A DNA stretch of 64,000 nt, taken from positions 62,001 to 126,000 of the forward strand of contig NZ_JAJONF010000025.1 in NCBI RefSeq assembly GCF_021462265.1, in the 5' to 3' direction. Of this stretch, positions 25,251-33,839 are shown piece after piece (the first letter of the stretch is position 1; the number at the start of each line of letters is the position of its first letter). The notes under the pieces were generated by a model that ran no database searches, was not told the origin of the DNA, and worked only from the letters and a program-made list of their open reading frames with translations. The DNA comes from Streptomyces shenzhenensis (GTDB taxonomy: Bacteria > Actinomycetota > Actinomycetes > Streptomycetales > Streptomycetaceae). Made by a program: the position numbers and the translations under genes.

Positions 25251-26405
25251 GTGGAGTTCGGCTTTGCGCCGGAGGACGAGGAGTTTCGCCGGGAAGTGCG
25301 GGGGTGGCTCGACGCGCACGTCGAGAGCGGTGTGGACCGGCGGAGTTGGGAGCGTGCGCTCGGGGCCGCCGGGTGGATCGGGCTCGGCTGGGCGGAGGGG
25401 GGGTACGGGAACCGGACGGCCACGCTCACGCAGCAGGTCGCCTGGGCCGAGGAGTACGCCCGGTCGGGCGCGCCGCCCCGCTCCGGGCACATCGGGGAGA
25501 ACCTGCTGGCCCCGACGCTCCTCGCGCACGGCAGCGGTGAGCAGAAGGCGCGATTCCTGCCGCCCGTCGCCAGGGGCGAAGAGCTGTGGTGCCAGGGGTA
25601 CAGCGAGCCCGGCGCCGGATCGGACCTCGCGGGTGTGCGCACCTCCGCCGTACGGGAGGCGGACGGCTACCGCGTCGTCGGCCAGAAGATCTGGACCTCG
25701 CTCGCGCACGAGGCCGACTGGTGTTTCGTGCTCGCCCGGACCGAGCCCGGCTCGCGGCGCCATCACGGGCTGAGCTTCCTGCTGGTGCCCATGGACCAGC
25801 CGGGCCGCATCGAGGTCCGCCCCATCCGGCAGATGACCGGCACCAGCGATTTCAACGAGGTCTTCTTCGACGGGGCGCACGCGCGCGCGGAGCACGTGGT
25901 CGGCGGCGAGGGCAACGGCTGGCGCGTCGCCATGAGCCTGCTCGGCTTCGAGCGCGGGGTGTCCACGCTCGCCCAGCAGATCGGGTTCGCGGCGGAGTTG
26001 GGGCGGGTGGTGCGGGACGCCGTGGAGAACGGAGCCGTCGACGACCCCGTCGTACGGGAGCGGCTGGTGCGGCAGTGGGCGGAGTTGCGGGTGATGCGGT
26101 GGAACGCCCTGCGGACGCTCGGGAACTCCGCCGCCGGGCCCGGTGCGCCCAGTGTGGCCAAGCTGCTCTGGGGCGGCTGGCACCAGCGGCTCGGTGAGCT
26201 CGCCGTGCTGGTGCGGGGCGCGGCCGCGAGCGTCGGCCCGGCCGGCTGGTCGGCCGCCGCGCCGTACGAACTGGACCCCGCCCAGCACCTGTTCCTCTTC
26301 TCCCGGGCCGACACCATCTACGGCGGCTCGGACCAGGTCCAGCGCACGATCATCGCCGAGCGCGTGCTCGGTCTGCCGAGGGAACCGAAGGGGGTCGAGT
26401 CGTGA
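25251..26405 (+). CDS. Acyl-CoA dehydrogenase (FadE type)
   Basis: A 384-residue acyl-CoA dehydrogenase with WCQGYSEPGAGSDLAGVRT, GQKIWTSLAHEADWC and GGSDQVQRTIIAERVLGLP. The GTG is placed by a perfect GGAGGT seven bases upstream; a longer frame runs back into the tandem repeat but is unlikely. It overlaps the alcohol dehydrogenase gene by one base (TGATG), so they form an operon. No CTGACG operator is found directly upstream, so it may depend on read-through from the SDR promoter or have its own control. Confidence 0.88.
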   Translation: MEFGFAPEDEEFRREVRGWLDAHVESGVDRRSWERALGAAGWIGLGWAEGGYGNRTATLTQQVAWAEEYARSGAPPRSGHIGENLLAPTLLAHGSGEQKARFLPPVARGEELWCQGYSEPGAGSDLAGVRTSAVREADGYRVVGQKIWTSLAHEADWCFVLARTEPGSRRHHGLSFLLVPMDQPGRIEVRPIRQMTGTSDFNEVFFDGAHARAEHVVGGEGNGWRVAMSLLGFERGVSTLAQQIGFAAELGRVVRDAVENGAVDDPVVRERLVRQWAELRVMRWNALRTLGNSAAGPGAPSVAKLLWGGWHQRLGELAVLVRGAAASVGPAGWSAAAPYELDPAQHLFLFSRADTIYGGSDQVQRTIIAERVLGLPREPKGVES

Positions 26406-27457
26406 TGCGTGGGGTCGTGTTCGACGGCAAGCAGGTGCAGGTCGTCGACGATCTGGAGGTGCGGGAGCCGGGGCCGGGTGAGGTCCTGGTCGCGGTGTCG
26501 GCCGCCGGGCTCTGCCACAGCGATCTGTCGGTGGTGGACGGGACCATACCCTTCCCCGTTCCTGTGGTGCTCGGGCATGAGGGCGCGGGTGTGGTGGAGG
26601 CGGTAGGTGTGGGCGTCAGCCATGTGGCGCCGGGCGACCATGTCGCGCTTTCCACGCTCGCCAACTGCGGTGCCTGCGCCGACTGCGACCGGGGCCGGCC
26701 GACCATGTGCCGTAAGGCCATAGGGCGGCCGCAGAAGCCGTTCACGCGCGGCGGAAGGGCCGTGTACCAGTTCGCGTGCAACTCCGCCTTCGCGGAACGG
26801 ACGGTCGTCAAGGCCGTGCAGGCGGTACGGATCCCCAAGGACATCCCCCTGACGTCGGCGGCCCTGATCGGGTGCGGGGTGCTGACCGGGGTGGGTGCCG
26901 TACTGAACCGCGCCCGCGTCGACCGCGGTGACACCGTGCTGGTCATCGGCACCGGTGGGATCGGACTCAACGTCATCCAGGGGGCGCGGATCGCGGGCGC
27001 GCTGCGGATCGTGGCCGTGGACGCCAACCCGGCCAAGGAGGAGGTGGCCCGGCAGTTCGGCGCGACCGACTTCCTGACCTCGACGCAGGCCGTGAAGGAC
27101 CTGCTGCCGACCGGGGTGGACCACGCCTTCGAGTGCGTCGGCCGGGTCGAACTGGTCCGGCAGGCCGTCGACCTTCTCGACCGGCACGGCCAGGCCGTCC
27201 TGCTCGGCATGCCCGCCGCCACCGCCGAGGCGTCCTTCGTCGTCGCCTCCATGTTCCTCGACAAGTCCATCCTGGGGTGCCGGTACGGCTCCGCGCGGCC
27301 CCAGCACGACATCGCGCTCTACGCCGGGCTGTACCGCCAAGGCAGTCTGCTGCTGGACGAGTTGGTGACCGAGACCTACCCGGTGGAGGACTTCGAGAAG
27401 GCACGGGCGGACGCGGAGGCGGGGCGGGTGGCGCGGGGGGTGCTCACCTTCCGGTGA
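26405..27457 (+). CDS. Zinc-dependent alcohol dehydrogenase (MDR family)
   Basis: A 350-residue medium-chain dehydrogenase. Catalytic zinc ligands are in LCHSD and GHEGAGVVE; the four structural zinc Cys are in CGACADCDRGRPTMC. The Rossmann motif is GTGGIG with an acidic VAVDANP end that favours NAD over NADP. It is the type often placed with acyl-CoA dehydrogenases in actinobacterial catabolic clusters, oxidising an alcohol to an aldehyde. Start ATG 26405 overlaps the upstream stop. The gene ends in a 14-base overlap with the convergent regulator gene. Confidence 0.9.
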   Translation: MRGVVFDGKQVQVVDDLEVREPGPGEVLVAVSAAGLCHSDLSVVDGTIPFPVPVVLGHEGAGVVEAVGVGVSHVAPGDHVALSTLANCGACADCDRGRPTMCRKAIGRPQKPFTRGGRAVYQFACNSAFAERTVVKAVQAVRIPKDIPLTSAALIGCGVLTGVGAVLNRARVDRGDTVLVIGTGGIGLNVIQGARIAGALRIVAVDANPAKEEVARQFGATDFLTSTQAVKDLLPTGVDHAFECVGRVELVRQAVDLLDRHGQAVLLGMPAATAEASFVVASMFLDKSILGCRYGSARPQHDIALYAGLYRQGSLLLDELVTETYPVEDFEKARADAEAGRVARGVLTFR

Positions 27458-28523
27458 CGACGCGTCCGGCCCCGGTGCTCCTGGTGCGTGACCGCCCTGG
27501 TGGAAGGTCAGCGCGGGGCGCCGGTGACGCCGCGGCCGCCCCCGCCCGGAACGTGCGTCGATACGCGGTCGGGGTGACGCCGAGTGCTGCCTGCAGGTGC
27601 TGGCGCATCGACTGGGCGGTGCCGAAGCCGGCGTCCCGGGCCACCTGGTCGACGGAGCGGTCGGTGGACTCCAGGAGGTGGCGGGCGCGTTCGACGCGTT
27701 GCTGGGTGAGCCACTGGCCGGGGCTGATGCCGGTCTCCTCGCGGAAGCGGCGTGTGAAGGTCCGTACCGACATGGCCTCCTGCTCGGCCATGTCGCGCAG
27801 CTGGAGGGGCTCGTGGAGGCGGCCGAGGGCCCAGGTGCGGGCCGCGGTGGTGGTGGCGACCTGCGGGTCGGGGACCGGGCGGTGGATGTACTGGGCCTGG
27901 CCGCCGTCGCGGTGCGGGGGGACGACGGTACGGCGGGCCACGTCGTTGGCGACGGCCGTGCCGTGGTCGCGGCGGACCATGTGCAGGCACAGGTCGATGC
28001 CGGCGGCCACCCCGGCGGAGGTGAGGATGTCGCCGTCGTCGATGAAGAGGACGTCCGCGTCCACCTCGATCCGCGGGAACAGGCGCTGCAGATGGTCCGC
28101 CTCGGCCCAGTGCGTGGTCGCGGGGCGGCCGTCCAGGTAGCCGGCGGCGGCGAGCACGTAGACGCCCGTGCAGATGGAGGCGAGCCGGGTGCCGGGGCGG
28201 ATGCGGGCCAGGGCGGCGGCCAGCTCGGGGGTGAGGACGCCCTCCTCGAAGACCGGGCCCAGCTCGTACGACGCCGGGATGACGACCGTGTCGGCGGTGG
28301 CCAGCGTCTCCGGGCCGTTCGGCACGTGGATCGCGAAGTCGGCGTCGGTCTCGACCGGGCCCGGCGGCCGGACCGAGCAGGTCACGACCTCGTACAGGTG
28401 CCGGCCCCGGGCGTCCTTGGGGCGGCCGAAGATGCGGTGCGGGATGCCCAGCTCGAAGGGGAGCAGGCCGTCGAGGGCGAGGACGACGACGCGGTGCGGA
28501 CGGAAGCCGGATTCACTGCTCAT
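27444..28523 (-). CDS. GlxA-type AraC regulator (DJ-1/PfpI plus HTH)
   Basis: A 359-residue activator. Residues 10-185 form a DJ-1/PfpI-like ligand domain with the nucleophile-elbow sequence SICTGVYVLAAAG, and residues 215-325 a double AraC helix-turn-helix (MAEQEAMSVRTFTRRFREETG, VARDAGFGTAQSMRQHLQ). The C-terminal 35 residues are a basic Pro/Ala tail. Divergent from the MFS gene across 70 bases, so it may control that transporter. Ligand unknown. Confidence 0.87.
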   Translation of the reverse strand: MSSESGFRPHRVVVLALDGLLPFELGIPHRIFGRPKDARGRHLYEVVTCSVRPPGPVETDADFAIHVPNGPETLATADTVVIPASYELGPVFEEGVLTPELAAALARIRPGTRLASICTGVYVLAAAGYLDGRPATTHWAEADHLQRLFPRIEVDADVLFIDDGDILTSAGVAAGIDLCLHMVRRDHGTAVANDVARRTVVPPHRDGGQAQYIHRPVPDPQVATTTAARTWALGRLHEPLQLRDMAEQEAMSVRTFTRRFREETGISPGQWLTQQRVERARHLLESTDRSVDQVARDAGFGTAQSMRQHLQAALGVTPTAYRRTFRAGAAAASPAPRADLPPGRSRTRSTGAGRVVTGR

Positions 28524-28594
28524 GGCCCGATCCTAGCGAAGGCTGTCCTTCGGGCCACTCGATGGAGCGAAGCCGCCGGCCCACGCTGTATGGC

Positions 28595-29923
28595 GTGACC
28601 CAGACAACCGAAGCCGCCCCCGCCGAGGACTCGAAGCCGATCCGCGCACCGCGCGTCCACCGTGCCTGGTTCGTCGCCGCCGTCACCTTCGTCACGATCA
28701 TCGGCGCGGCCGCCTTCCGCTCCCTGCCCGGCCTGCTCATCGACCCGCTCAACCAGGAGTTCGGCTGGTCGCGCGGCACGATCGGCGCGGCAGTCTCCGT
28801 CAATCTGGCGCTGTACGGGCTCACCGCGCCCTTCGCGGCCGCGCTGATGGACCGCTTCGGCATACGGCGCGTGGTGGCCGTCGCCCTGACCGTGATCGCG
28901 GTCGGCTCGGGCCTGACCGTGTGGATGACGGCGGCCTGGCAGCTGATGCTCTGCTGGGGGCTGCTGGTCGGCCTAGGCTCCGGCTCGATGGCTCTGGCCT
29001 TCGCGGCCACGGTCACCAACCGCTGGTTCACCACCCGGCGCGGCCTGGTCAGCGGCATCCTCACCGCCGCCTCCGCCTCGGGCCAGCTGATCTTCCTGCC
29101 GTTGCTGTCCTGGATGGTCGAGACGTACGACTGGCGCCCGGCCGCCGTCACCGTCGCCCTCGCCGCCCTCGCGGTGGTCCCCTTCGTCTGGCTGCTGCTG
29201 CGCGACCACCCGGCCGACGTGGGCCAGAAGCCGTACGGCGCCACCGAGTTCGTGCCGAAGCCGGCGCCGGTCACCGGGGCCGCCCGCCGCGCGCTCACGG
29301 TCCTGTTCTCCGCCGTCCGCACCGGGCCCTTCTGGCTGCTCGCCGGCACCTTCGCGATCTGCGGGGCGTCCACCAACGGCCTGGTGCAGACCCACTTCGT
29401 GCCCGCGGCCCACGACCACGGCCTCCCCGTCACGACGGCGGCCTCGCTGCTCGCGGTCGTCGGCGTGTTCGACGTCGTCGGCACCATCGCCTCCGGCTGG
29501 TTCACCGACCGCTTCGAAGCCCGCCGCCTGCTCGCCGTCTACTACGCCCTGCGCGGCATCTCCCTGCTGTTCCTGCCGATGCTGCTGGGGCCGGCCGTCC
29601 GCCCGTCGATGATCTTCTTCATCATCTTCTACGGCCTCGACTGGGTCGCCACCGTCCCGCCCACCCTGGCCCTGTGCCGGGAGCGGTACGGCGACGACAG
29701 CGCCATCGTCTTCGGCTGGGTCCTCGCCTCCCACCAGATCGGCGCGGCCCTCGTCGCCTGGCTCGGTGGCGTCGCCCGCGACGTCTTCGGCTCGTACGAC
29801 ATGGTCTGGTACTTCTCCGGCACCCTGTGCGCGGCGGCCGCCCTGATGGCCCTGCTGATCCGGCGGCGGCCGGTGGCCGTGGCGGGAGACCCGGCGGTCG
29901 CGGCCGGACCCCTGCCGGCCTAG
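28595..29923 (+). CDS. MFS transporter (OFA/monocarboxylate-like)
   Basis: A 442-residue transporter with about 12 membrane helices. The motif after helix 2 is ALMDRFGIRRV, and ATVTNRWFTTRRGLVSGI is characteristic of the oxalate/formate and monocarboxylate branch. GTG at 28595 gives the usual N terminus; an ATG at 28562 is in frame and neither has a clear ribosome site, so the mRNA may be leaderless. Being next to CoA-activation genes and a GlxA regulator, it could import the acid the cluster degrades. That is inference. Confidence 0.85.
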   Translation: MTQTTEAAPAEDSKPIRAPRVHRAWFVAAVTFVTIIGAAAFRSLPGLLIDPLNQEFGWSRGTIGAAVSVNLALYGLTAPFAAALMDRFGIRRVVAVALTVIAVGSGLTVWMTAAWQLMLCWGLLVGLGSGSMALAFAATVTNRWFTTRRGLVSGILTAASASGQLIFLPLLSWMVETYDWRPAAVTVALAALAVVPFVWLLLRDHPADVGQKPYGATEFVPKPAPVTGAARRALTVLFSAVRTGPFWLLAGTFAICGASTNGLVQTHFVPAAHDHGLPVTTAASLLAVVGVFDVVGTIASGWFTDRFEARRLLAVYYALRGISLLFLPMLLGPAVRPSMIFFIIFYGLDWVATVPPTLALCRERYGDDSAIVFGWVLASHQIGAALVAWLGGVARDVFGSYDMVWYFSGTLCAAAALMALLIRRRPVAVAGDPAVAAGPLPA

Positions 29924-29944
29924 CCAGGGCAGGGCCCCGACCGG

Positions 29945-30538
29945 CTACCGGAAGCGGCCTCTGTGGAACAGCAGCGGTGCCCGGTCCGGGTCCTCGCCCA
30001 GGGCGGTCACCCGGCCGACCACGATCAGGTGGTCGCCGCCGGTGTGGACCGCGTGGACCGCGCAGTCGATCCAGGCGGCGGCGCCGGTCAGCCGGGGGGA
30101 GCCGGAGACCGGGGCCGCGTCGTAGGGGACGCCGGTGAACTTGTCCGCGCCGCTCACCGCGAAGGCGCGGCACAGCTCGCCCTGCCCCGCGCCGAGGACG
30201 TTGACGCAGAAGACGCCGGCGCGGGCGATGCGCGGCCAGGTGGCCGACGTACGGCCGACCATGAAGCAGACCAGCGGCGGGTCGAGGGAGAGGGAGGAGA
30301 AGGACTGGCAGGCGAAACCGGCCGGGGAGGGCTCGTCCTCGGCGGCCGGTGCGGTGATCACGGTCACCCCGGTCGCGAAGTTCCCGAGCACACGCCGGAA
30401 CTCCCCCTGCTCGACCGGCGCCCGCTCGTCCGCGCGCACGCACCGCAACTCCGGGCGCGGCAGCGCCTCCACGGGCCCCGCCCCGGGGACCGACCTCAGA
30501 TAACGGACGGCGGCCGCGGCCGCCCCTGCGTGTCCCAT
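29945..30538 (-). CDS. Flavin reductase (HsaB-like) for a two-component monooxygenase
   Basis: A 197-residue flavin reductase-like protein with NFATGVTVITA and GFACQSFSSLSLDPPLVCFMVG, the FMN/FAD-binding pattern of HpaC/HsaB partners. Such reductases supply FADH2 to a monooxygenase. No large oxygenase component is adjacent, so its partner is elsewhere or it serves the flavin enzyme at 35.5 kb. GGAGGGG is just upstream of the start; GTG at 30541 is an alternative. Operator 5 lies 16 bases upstream, tying it to the catabolic regulon. Confidence 0.82.
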   Translation of the reverse strand: MGHAGAAAAAVRYLRSVPGAGPVEALPRPELRCVRADERAPVEQGEFRRVLGNFATGVTVITAPAAEDEPSPAGFACQSFSSLSLDPPLVCFMVGRTSATWPRIARAGVFCVNVLGAGQGELCRAFAVSGADKFTGVPYDAAPVSGSPRLTGAAAWIDCAVHAVHTGGDHLIVVGRVTALGEDPDRAPLLFHRGRFR

Positions 30539-30553
30539 CACCCCTCCATTGAA

Positions 30554-30570
30554 GGTGACGGGTCGTCAGA
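30554..30570. promoter_or_regulatory. CTGACG operator 5 (flavin reductase promoter)
   Basis: GGTGACGGGTCGTCAGA: perfect right half and 5 of 7 in the left half. Confidence 0.62.
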
Positions 30571-30620
30571 TGGGAAGGGACGCGGCCCGGGTATCGCCGT
30601 CACCGGCCCTGAAACCGGTC

Positions 30621-31475
30621 TCATCGGCCCTGGAAGTCGGGGCTTCTGCGCTCCACGAAGGCCCGTACGCCGTCCTGGGCGTCCCGGGTCGTCATGTTGA
30701 TCTCCTGGGCGGCGGCCTCGGCGGCGAAGGCGGACGCCCGGTCGGTGTCCAGGGACGCGTTGACCAACTGCTTCGTCAGCGCGAGGGCACGGGTCGGGCC
30801 GTTCGCCAGGCGGACCGCCCACTCGCGGGCCGCCTTCGGCAGCTCCTCGTCCGGTACGACCCGGTTGACCAGGCCCAGGCGCTCGGCCTCCGGTGCGGAG
30901 AGGGCGTCGCCGAAGAACATCAGCTCCTTGGCGCGGTGCGGGCCGATCAGGCGGGGCAGGAGATAGGCGCCGCCGCCGTCGGGGACCAGGCCGCGTCGTA
31001 CGAACACCTCGATGAACCGGGCCGACTCGGCGGCCAGCACCAGGTCGCAGGCGAGCGCGAGGTGCGCGCCGAGGCCGGCGGCCGTGCCGTTGACCGCCGC
31101 GATCACCGGCTTCTCGCAGTCGAGGACGGCGGCGATCAGACGCTGGGCGCCGAGCCGGATGGTGCGGGCCACGTCGCCGGGGATGCGTTCGGCCGTGGTG
31201 GGGCCGGGGGCGCGTTCGGCCGTCGTGGTGCCGGTTGTCGTGGTGCCGGTCGCCGTGGTGCCGGTCGGCGTGGTGCCGCGGAGGTCGGCGCCCGTGCAGA
31301 AGCCGCGGCCCGTGCCGGTGACGACCACCGCTCCGATCCCGGGGTCCGCGGAGGCCTCGGCGAGGAGGTGGATGACGTGGTCGCGCTGGTCGGGGGTGAG
31401 GGCGTTGAGGGCGTCGGGGCGGTTGAGGGTGAGGTGGGCGACCCGCTCCGCGATCACGTACCGGACGGTGTCCAT
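30621..31475 (-). CDS. Enoyl-CoA hydratase/isomerase with Thr-Gly repeat insert
   Basis: A 284-residue crotonase. The oxyanion motifs are GRGFCTGADL and NGTAAGLGAHLALACD; the Glu of classical hydratases (second helix) is replaced, and Asp is present in LVPDGGGAYLLPRLIG, so it may act as an isomerase. After GADL there is a 35-residue Thr/Gly/Pro insert made by a 15-bp minisatellite (31221-31280). The ATG overlaps the stop of the NDP-forming ligase (TGATG), so the two are co-translated. Reaction: hydration or double-bond shift of an enoyl-CoA. Confidence 0.85.
   Translation of the reverse strand: MDTVRYVIAERVAHLTLNRPDALNALTPDQRDHVIHLLAEASADPGIGAVVVTGTGRGFCTGADLRGTTPTGTTATGTTTTGTTTAERAPGPTTAERIPGDVARTIRLGAQRLIAAVLDCEKPVIAAVNGTAAGLGAHLALACDLVLAAESARFIEVFVRRGLVPDGGGAYLLPRLIGPHRAKELMFFGDALSAPEAERLGLVNRVVPDEELPKAAREWAVRLANGPTRALALTKQLVNASLDTDRASAFAAEAAAQEINMTTRDAQDGVRAFVERRSPDFQGR
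31221..31280. repeat. 15-bp minisatellite inside crotonase gene
   Basis: Four 15-base units (CGTCGTGGTGCCGGT and variants) in frame, coding for TGTT-type pentapeptides on the minus strand. Confidence 0.8.
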
Positions 31476-33712
31476 CAGCGGCACACCGCCAGCGCGTCCA
31501 GCGCCACCGCGCCCTGGCCCTGCTCCAGCACCATCAGCGGGTTGATGTCGAGCTCGGCGAGCTGGTCGCCCAGTTCCAGGGCCATGCGCTGGACGCGGAG
31601 GATCACCTCGACGAGCGCGTCGAGGTCGGCCGGCGGCCGGCCCCGCACCCCGTCCAGCAGGGCCCGCCCGCGCAGCTCCGCGAGCATGTCCCGGGCCTGC
31701 TCCTCGCCGAACGGCGGCACGCGTACGGCCGCGTCGTGCAGGACCTCGACCAGCACCCCGCCGAGCCCCACGGTCACGGTCGGCCCGAACAGGTCGTCGT
31801 GGCTGACTCCCACCACCATCTCCACGCCCCGCTCCACCATCTGGCAGACCAGTACGCCGTCCAGGGCGACCCCCTCGTAGCGGGCGATGTCGGTCAGGTC
31901 GCGGTACGCGTCCCGGACCTGGCTGGCCGAGGTCAGGCCGATCTTCACCAGGCCCAGCTCCGTCTTGTGGGCGATCTGGCCGCCGGACGCCTTCATCACC
32001 ACCGGGTAGCCGACCAGCCCGGCCGCGCGCACGGCCGCCGCCGCGCTGGTCACCAGCTGCTCGCGCGGCACCCGGATGCCGTACGCGCGCAGCAGCTGCT
32101 TCGCCGCGTGCTCGCTCAGCTGCTGCCCGGGCCGCATCAGCGCGAGCGCCTTGCGGAAGGAGGGCGAGGGGGTGCGCGGGGCCTCGTCGAAGGGGGAGCG
32201 GTAGTCGCTCACGAAACGGTGGTGGTCCAGGTAGGCGCGGACGGCGGTGAGGCAGTTGCCGACGGTGCGGAAGGTGGCCACCCGGGAGGAGCCGAGCAGT
32301 ACGTCGCGGTAGGCGGCCTCGGTGCCGACCGGCGAGCCCCACACCACGCACACCAGCTTGTCGGTCGTCTCGGCCGCGTCGACCAGGTCCTGGACCAGCT
32401 TGTCGCTGAGCGGCGGGAAGGGGCCGGTGATCGGGCAGATCAGCACCCCGACCTCCGGGTCGGCCAGGATCGAGTCGATGATCTTACGGCCGCGCCAGTC
32501 GCCCACCGGGTGTCCGCCGTTGTCGACCGGGTTGGCCACGCTCAGGTAATCGGGTATCCACTGGTGCAGTTCGGCCTGTCGTTGCGGCGACAGCACCGGC
32601 AGCTTCAGCCCGAGGCCCGAGGCCAGGTCGGCGACGTGCGCGCCGGTGCCGCCCGAGATGGAGTAGACGACCACCCCGTCGGCGCGCGGCGCCCGCGCCC
32701 GGGCCAGCAGGGCGGCGGTGTCCTGGAGTTCGTCGAGGCCGTCGACGCGGATCACGCCGTACTGGCACAGCGCCGCGTCCACCACGTCGTCCGCGCCGGT
32801 CAGCTTGCCGGTGTGGGAGGCGGCGGTGCGGGCGCCGGCCTCGGTGCGGCCGACCTTCACGGCGACCACGGGCACCCGGCGGCGGGCCGCCCGGTCGGCG
32901 GCGAGCAGGAAGGCGCGGCCGTCCTTGAGGCCCTCGACGTAGCAGGCGATGGCGCCGACCTCGGGGCGCTCGGCGAAGTAGGAGATGAAGTCCGCGGTCT
33001 CCAGGTCGGCCTCGTTGCCGGTCGGCGCCCAGTGCGAGAGGCGGATGCCCAGTTCCTGCGCGGCGAAGACCGGCCGGCCCTGGTGGCCGGACTGGGTGAT
33101 GAGGGCGATCGCGGGGCCCTCCAGGTCGTCGCGGAAGCGCTCGAAGGCGTTGAGGTTGGTGTTCGGACCGAGCAGCCGGAGCCCGGAGCGCCGTACGGCC
33201 GCCGCCAGGCGCGTCTGTGCGGCCGCGCCCTCCTCGCCGGTCTCCGCGAACCCGGAGGCGAAGGCGACCGCGAACCTCACCTTGGCCTCGGCCAGTTCCT
33301 CGATCACCGGCAGGGGGTCGGCGACCAGGAGTACGGCGAGGTCGACCTGCTCGGGCAGGTCGGCGACGGAGGGGACGCAGGCGATGCCGAAGACCGACGG
33401 CCGGGTCGGATGCACCGGGTGCACCCGGGCCCCGACCCGCCCCGCCCAGTCGAGCAGTTGCCGGGTGATGCCGGTGTTGGGCCGCCCCTCGGCGTCCGAG
33501 GCGCCGATCACGGCGACGGACTCGGGGCGGAAGAACCTGTCCAGATCCGGTACGTCCGCGTGCAGCGGCCGTCCGCTGACGTCCAGCGCGTCCGCGTCGT
33601 CCGTGTCGGCCGCGCGGCCGTGGACGGCGGGACCGGGACGCTGCTCACCGCAGGCGATGACCCGGGCCCGGCGGGAGTCGGTGGTGAGGGTGCCGTGGGT
33701 TGATCCAAGCAT
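31475..33712 (-). CDS. Acyl-CoA synthetase, NDP-forming (acetate-CoA ligase family)
   Basis: A 745-residue fused alpha-beta NDP-forming acyl-CoA synthetase. Order: CoA-binding domain (RFFRPESVAVIGASD), succinyl-CoA-ligase-like domains with GLRLLGPNTNLNAF and the phospho-His loop SHTGKLTG, then an ATP-grasp domain (ELGLVKIGL, ELDINPLMVLEQGQG). It makes or breaks acyl-CoA with ATP or GTP. ATG at 33712 follows AGGAG. The promoter contains the paired operators 6 and 7. With the crotonase it forms a two-gene operon. Substrate not predictable. Confidence 0.88.
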   Translation of the reverse strand: MLGSTHGTLTTDSRRARVIACGEQRPGPAVHGRAADTDDADALDVSGRPLHADVPDLDRFFRPESVAVIGASDAEGRPNTGITRQLLDWAGRVGARVHPVHPTRPSVFGIACVPSVADLPEQVDLAVLLVADPLPVIEELAEAKVRFAVAFASGFAETGEEGAAAQTRLAAAVRRSGLRLLGPNTNLNAFERFRDDLEGPAIALITQSGHQGRPVFAAQELGIRLSHWAPTGNEADLETADFISYFAERPEVGAIACYVEGLKDGRAFLLAADRAARRRVPVVAVKVGRTEAGARTAASHTGKLTGADDVVDAALCQYGVIRVDGLDELQDTAALLARARAPRADGVVVYSISGGTGAHVADLASGLGLKLPVLSPQRQAELHQWIPDYLSVANPVDNGGHPVGDWRGRKIIDSILADPEVGVLICPITGPFPPLSDKLVQDLVDAAETTDKLVCVVWGSPVGTEAAYRDVLLGSSRVATFRTVGNCLTAVRAYLDHHRFVSDYRSPFDEAPRTPSPSFRKALALMRPGQQLSEHAAKQLLRAYGIRVPREQLVTSAAAAVRAAGLVGYPVVMKASGGQIAHKTELGLVKIGLTSASQVRDAYRDLTDIARYEGVALDGVLVCQMVERGVEMVVGVSHDDLFGPTVTVGLGGVLVEVLHDAAVRVPPFGEEQARDMLAELRGRALLDGVRGRPPADLDALVEVILRVQRMALELGDQLAELDINPLMVLEQGQGAVALDALAVCR

Positions 33713-33745
33713 CGTTCCGCCCGCTCCTGTGTGACAGCCCAATAA

Positions 33746-33786
33746 ACTGACGCAGTGTCAGATTACTGAACTGACACTGCGTCAGG
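33746..33786. promoter_or_regulatory. CTGACG operators 6 and 7, nested palindromes
   Basis: Two sites, ACTGACGCAGTGTCAGA (33746-33762) and ACTGACACTGCGTCAGG (33770-33786), match the consensus. The 15-base cores (33747-33761 and 33771-33785) are exact reverse complements of each other around a 9-base spacer, giving a 39-bp palindrome made of two palindromes with centres 24 bp apart. It lies 34-74 bases upstream of the NDP-forming ligase start. Confidence 0.72.
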
Positions 33787-33839
33787 AACTGCTCTGCACA
33801 CAAAGTTGCCAAAGGAGCGGCCGGAAGTGCCCAGCCGGC

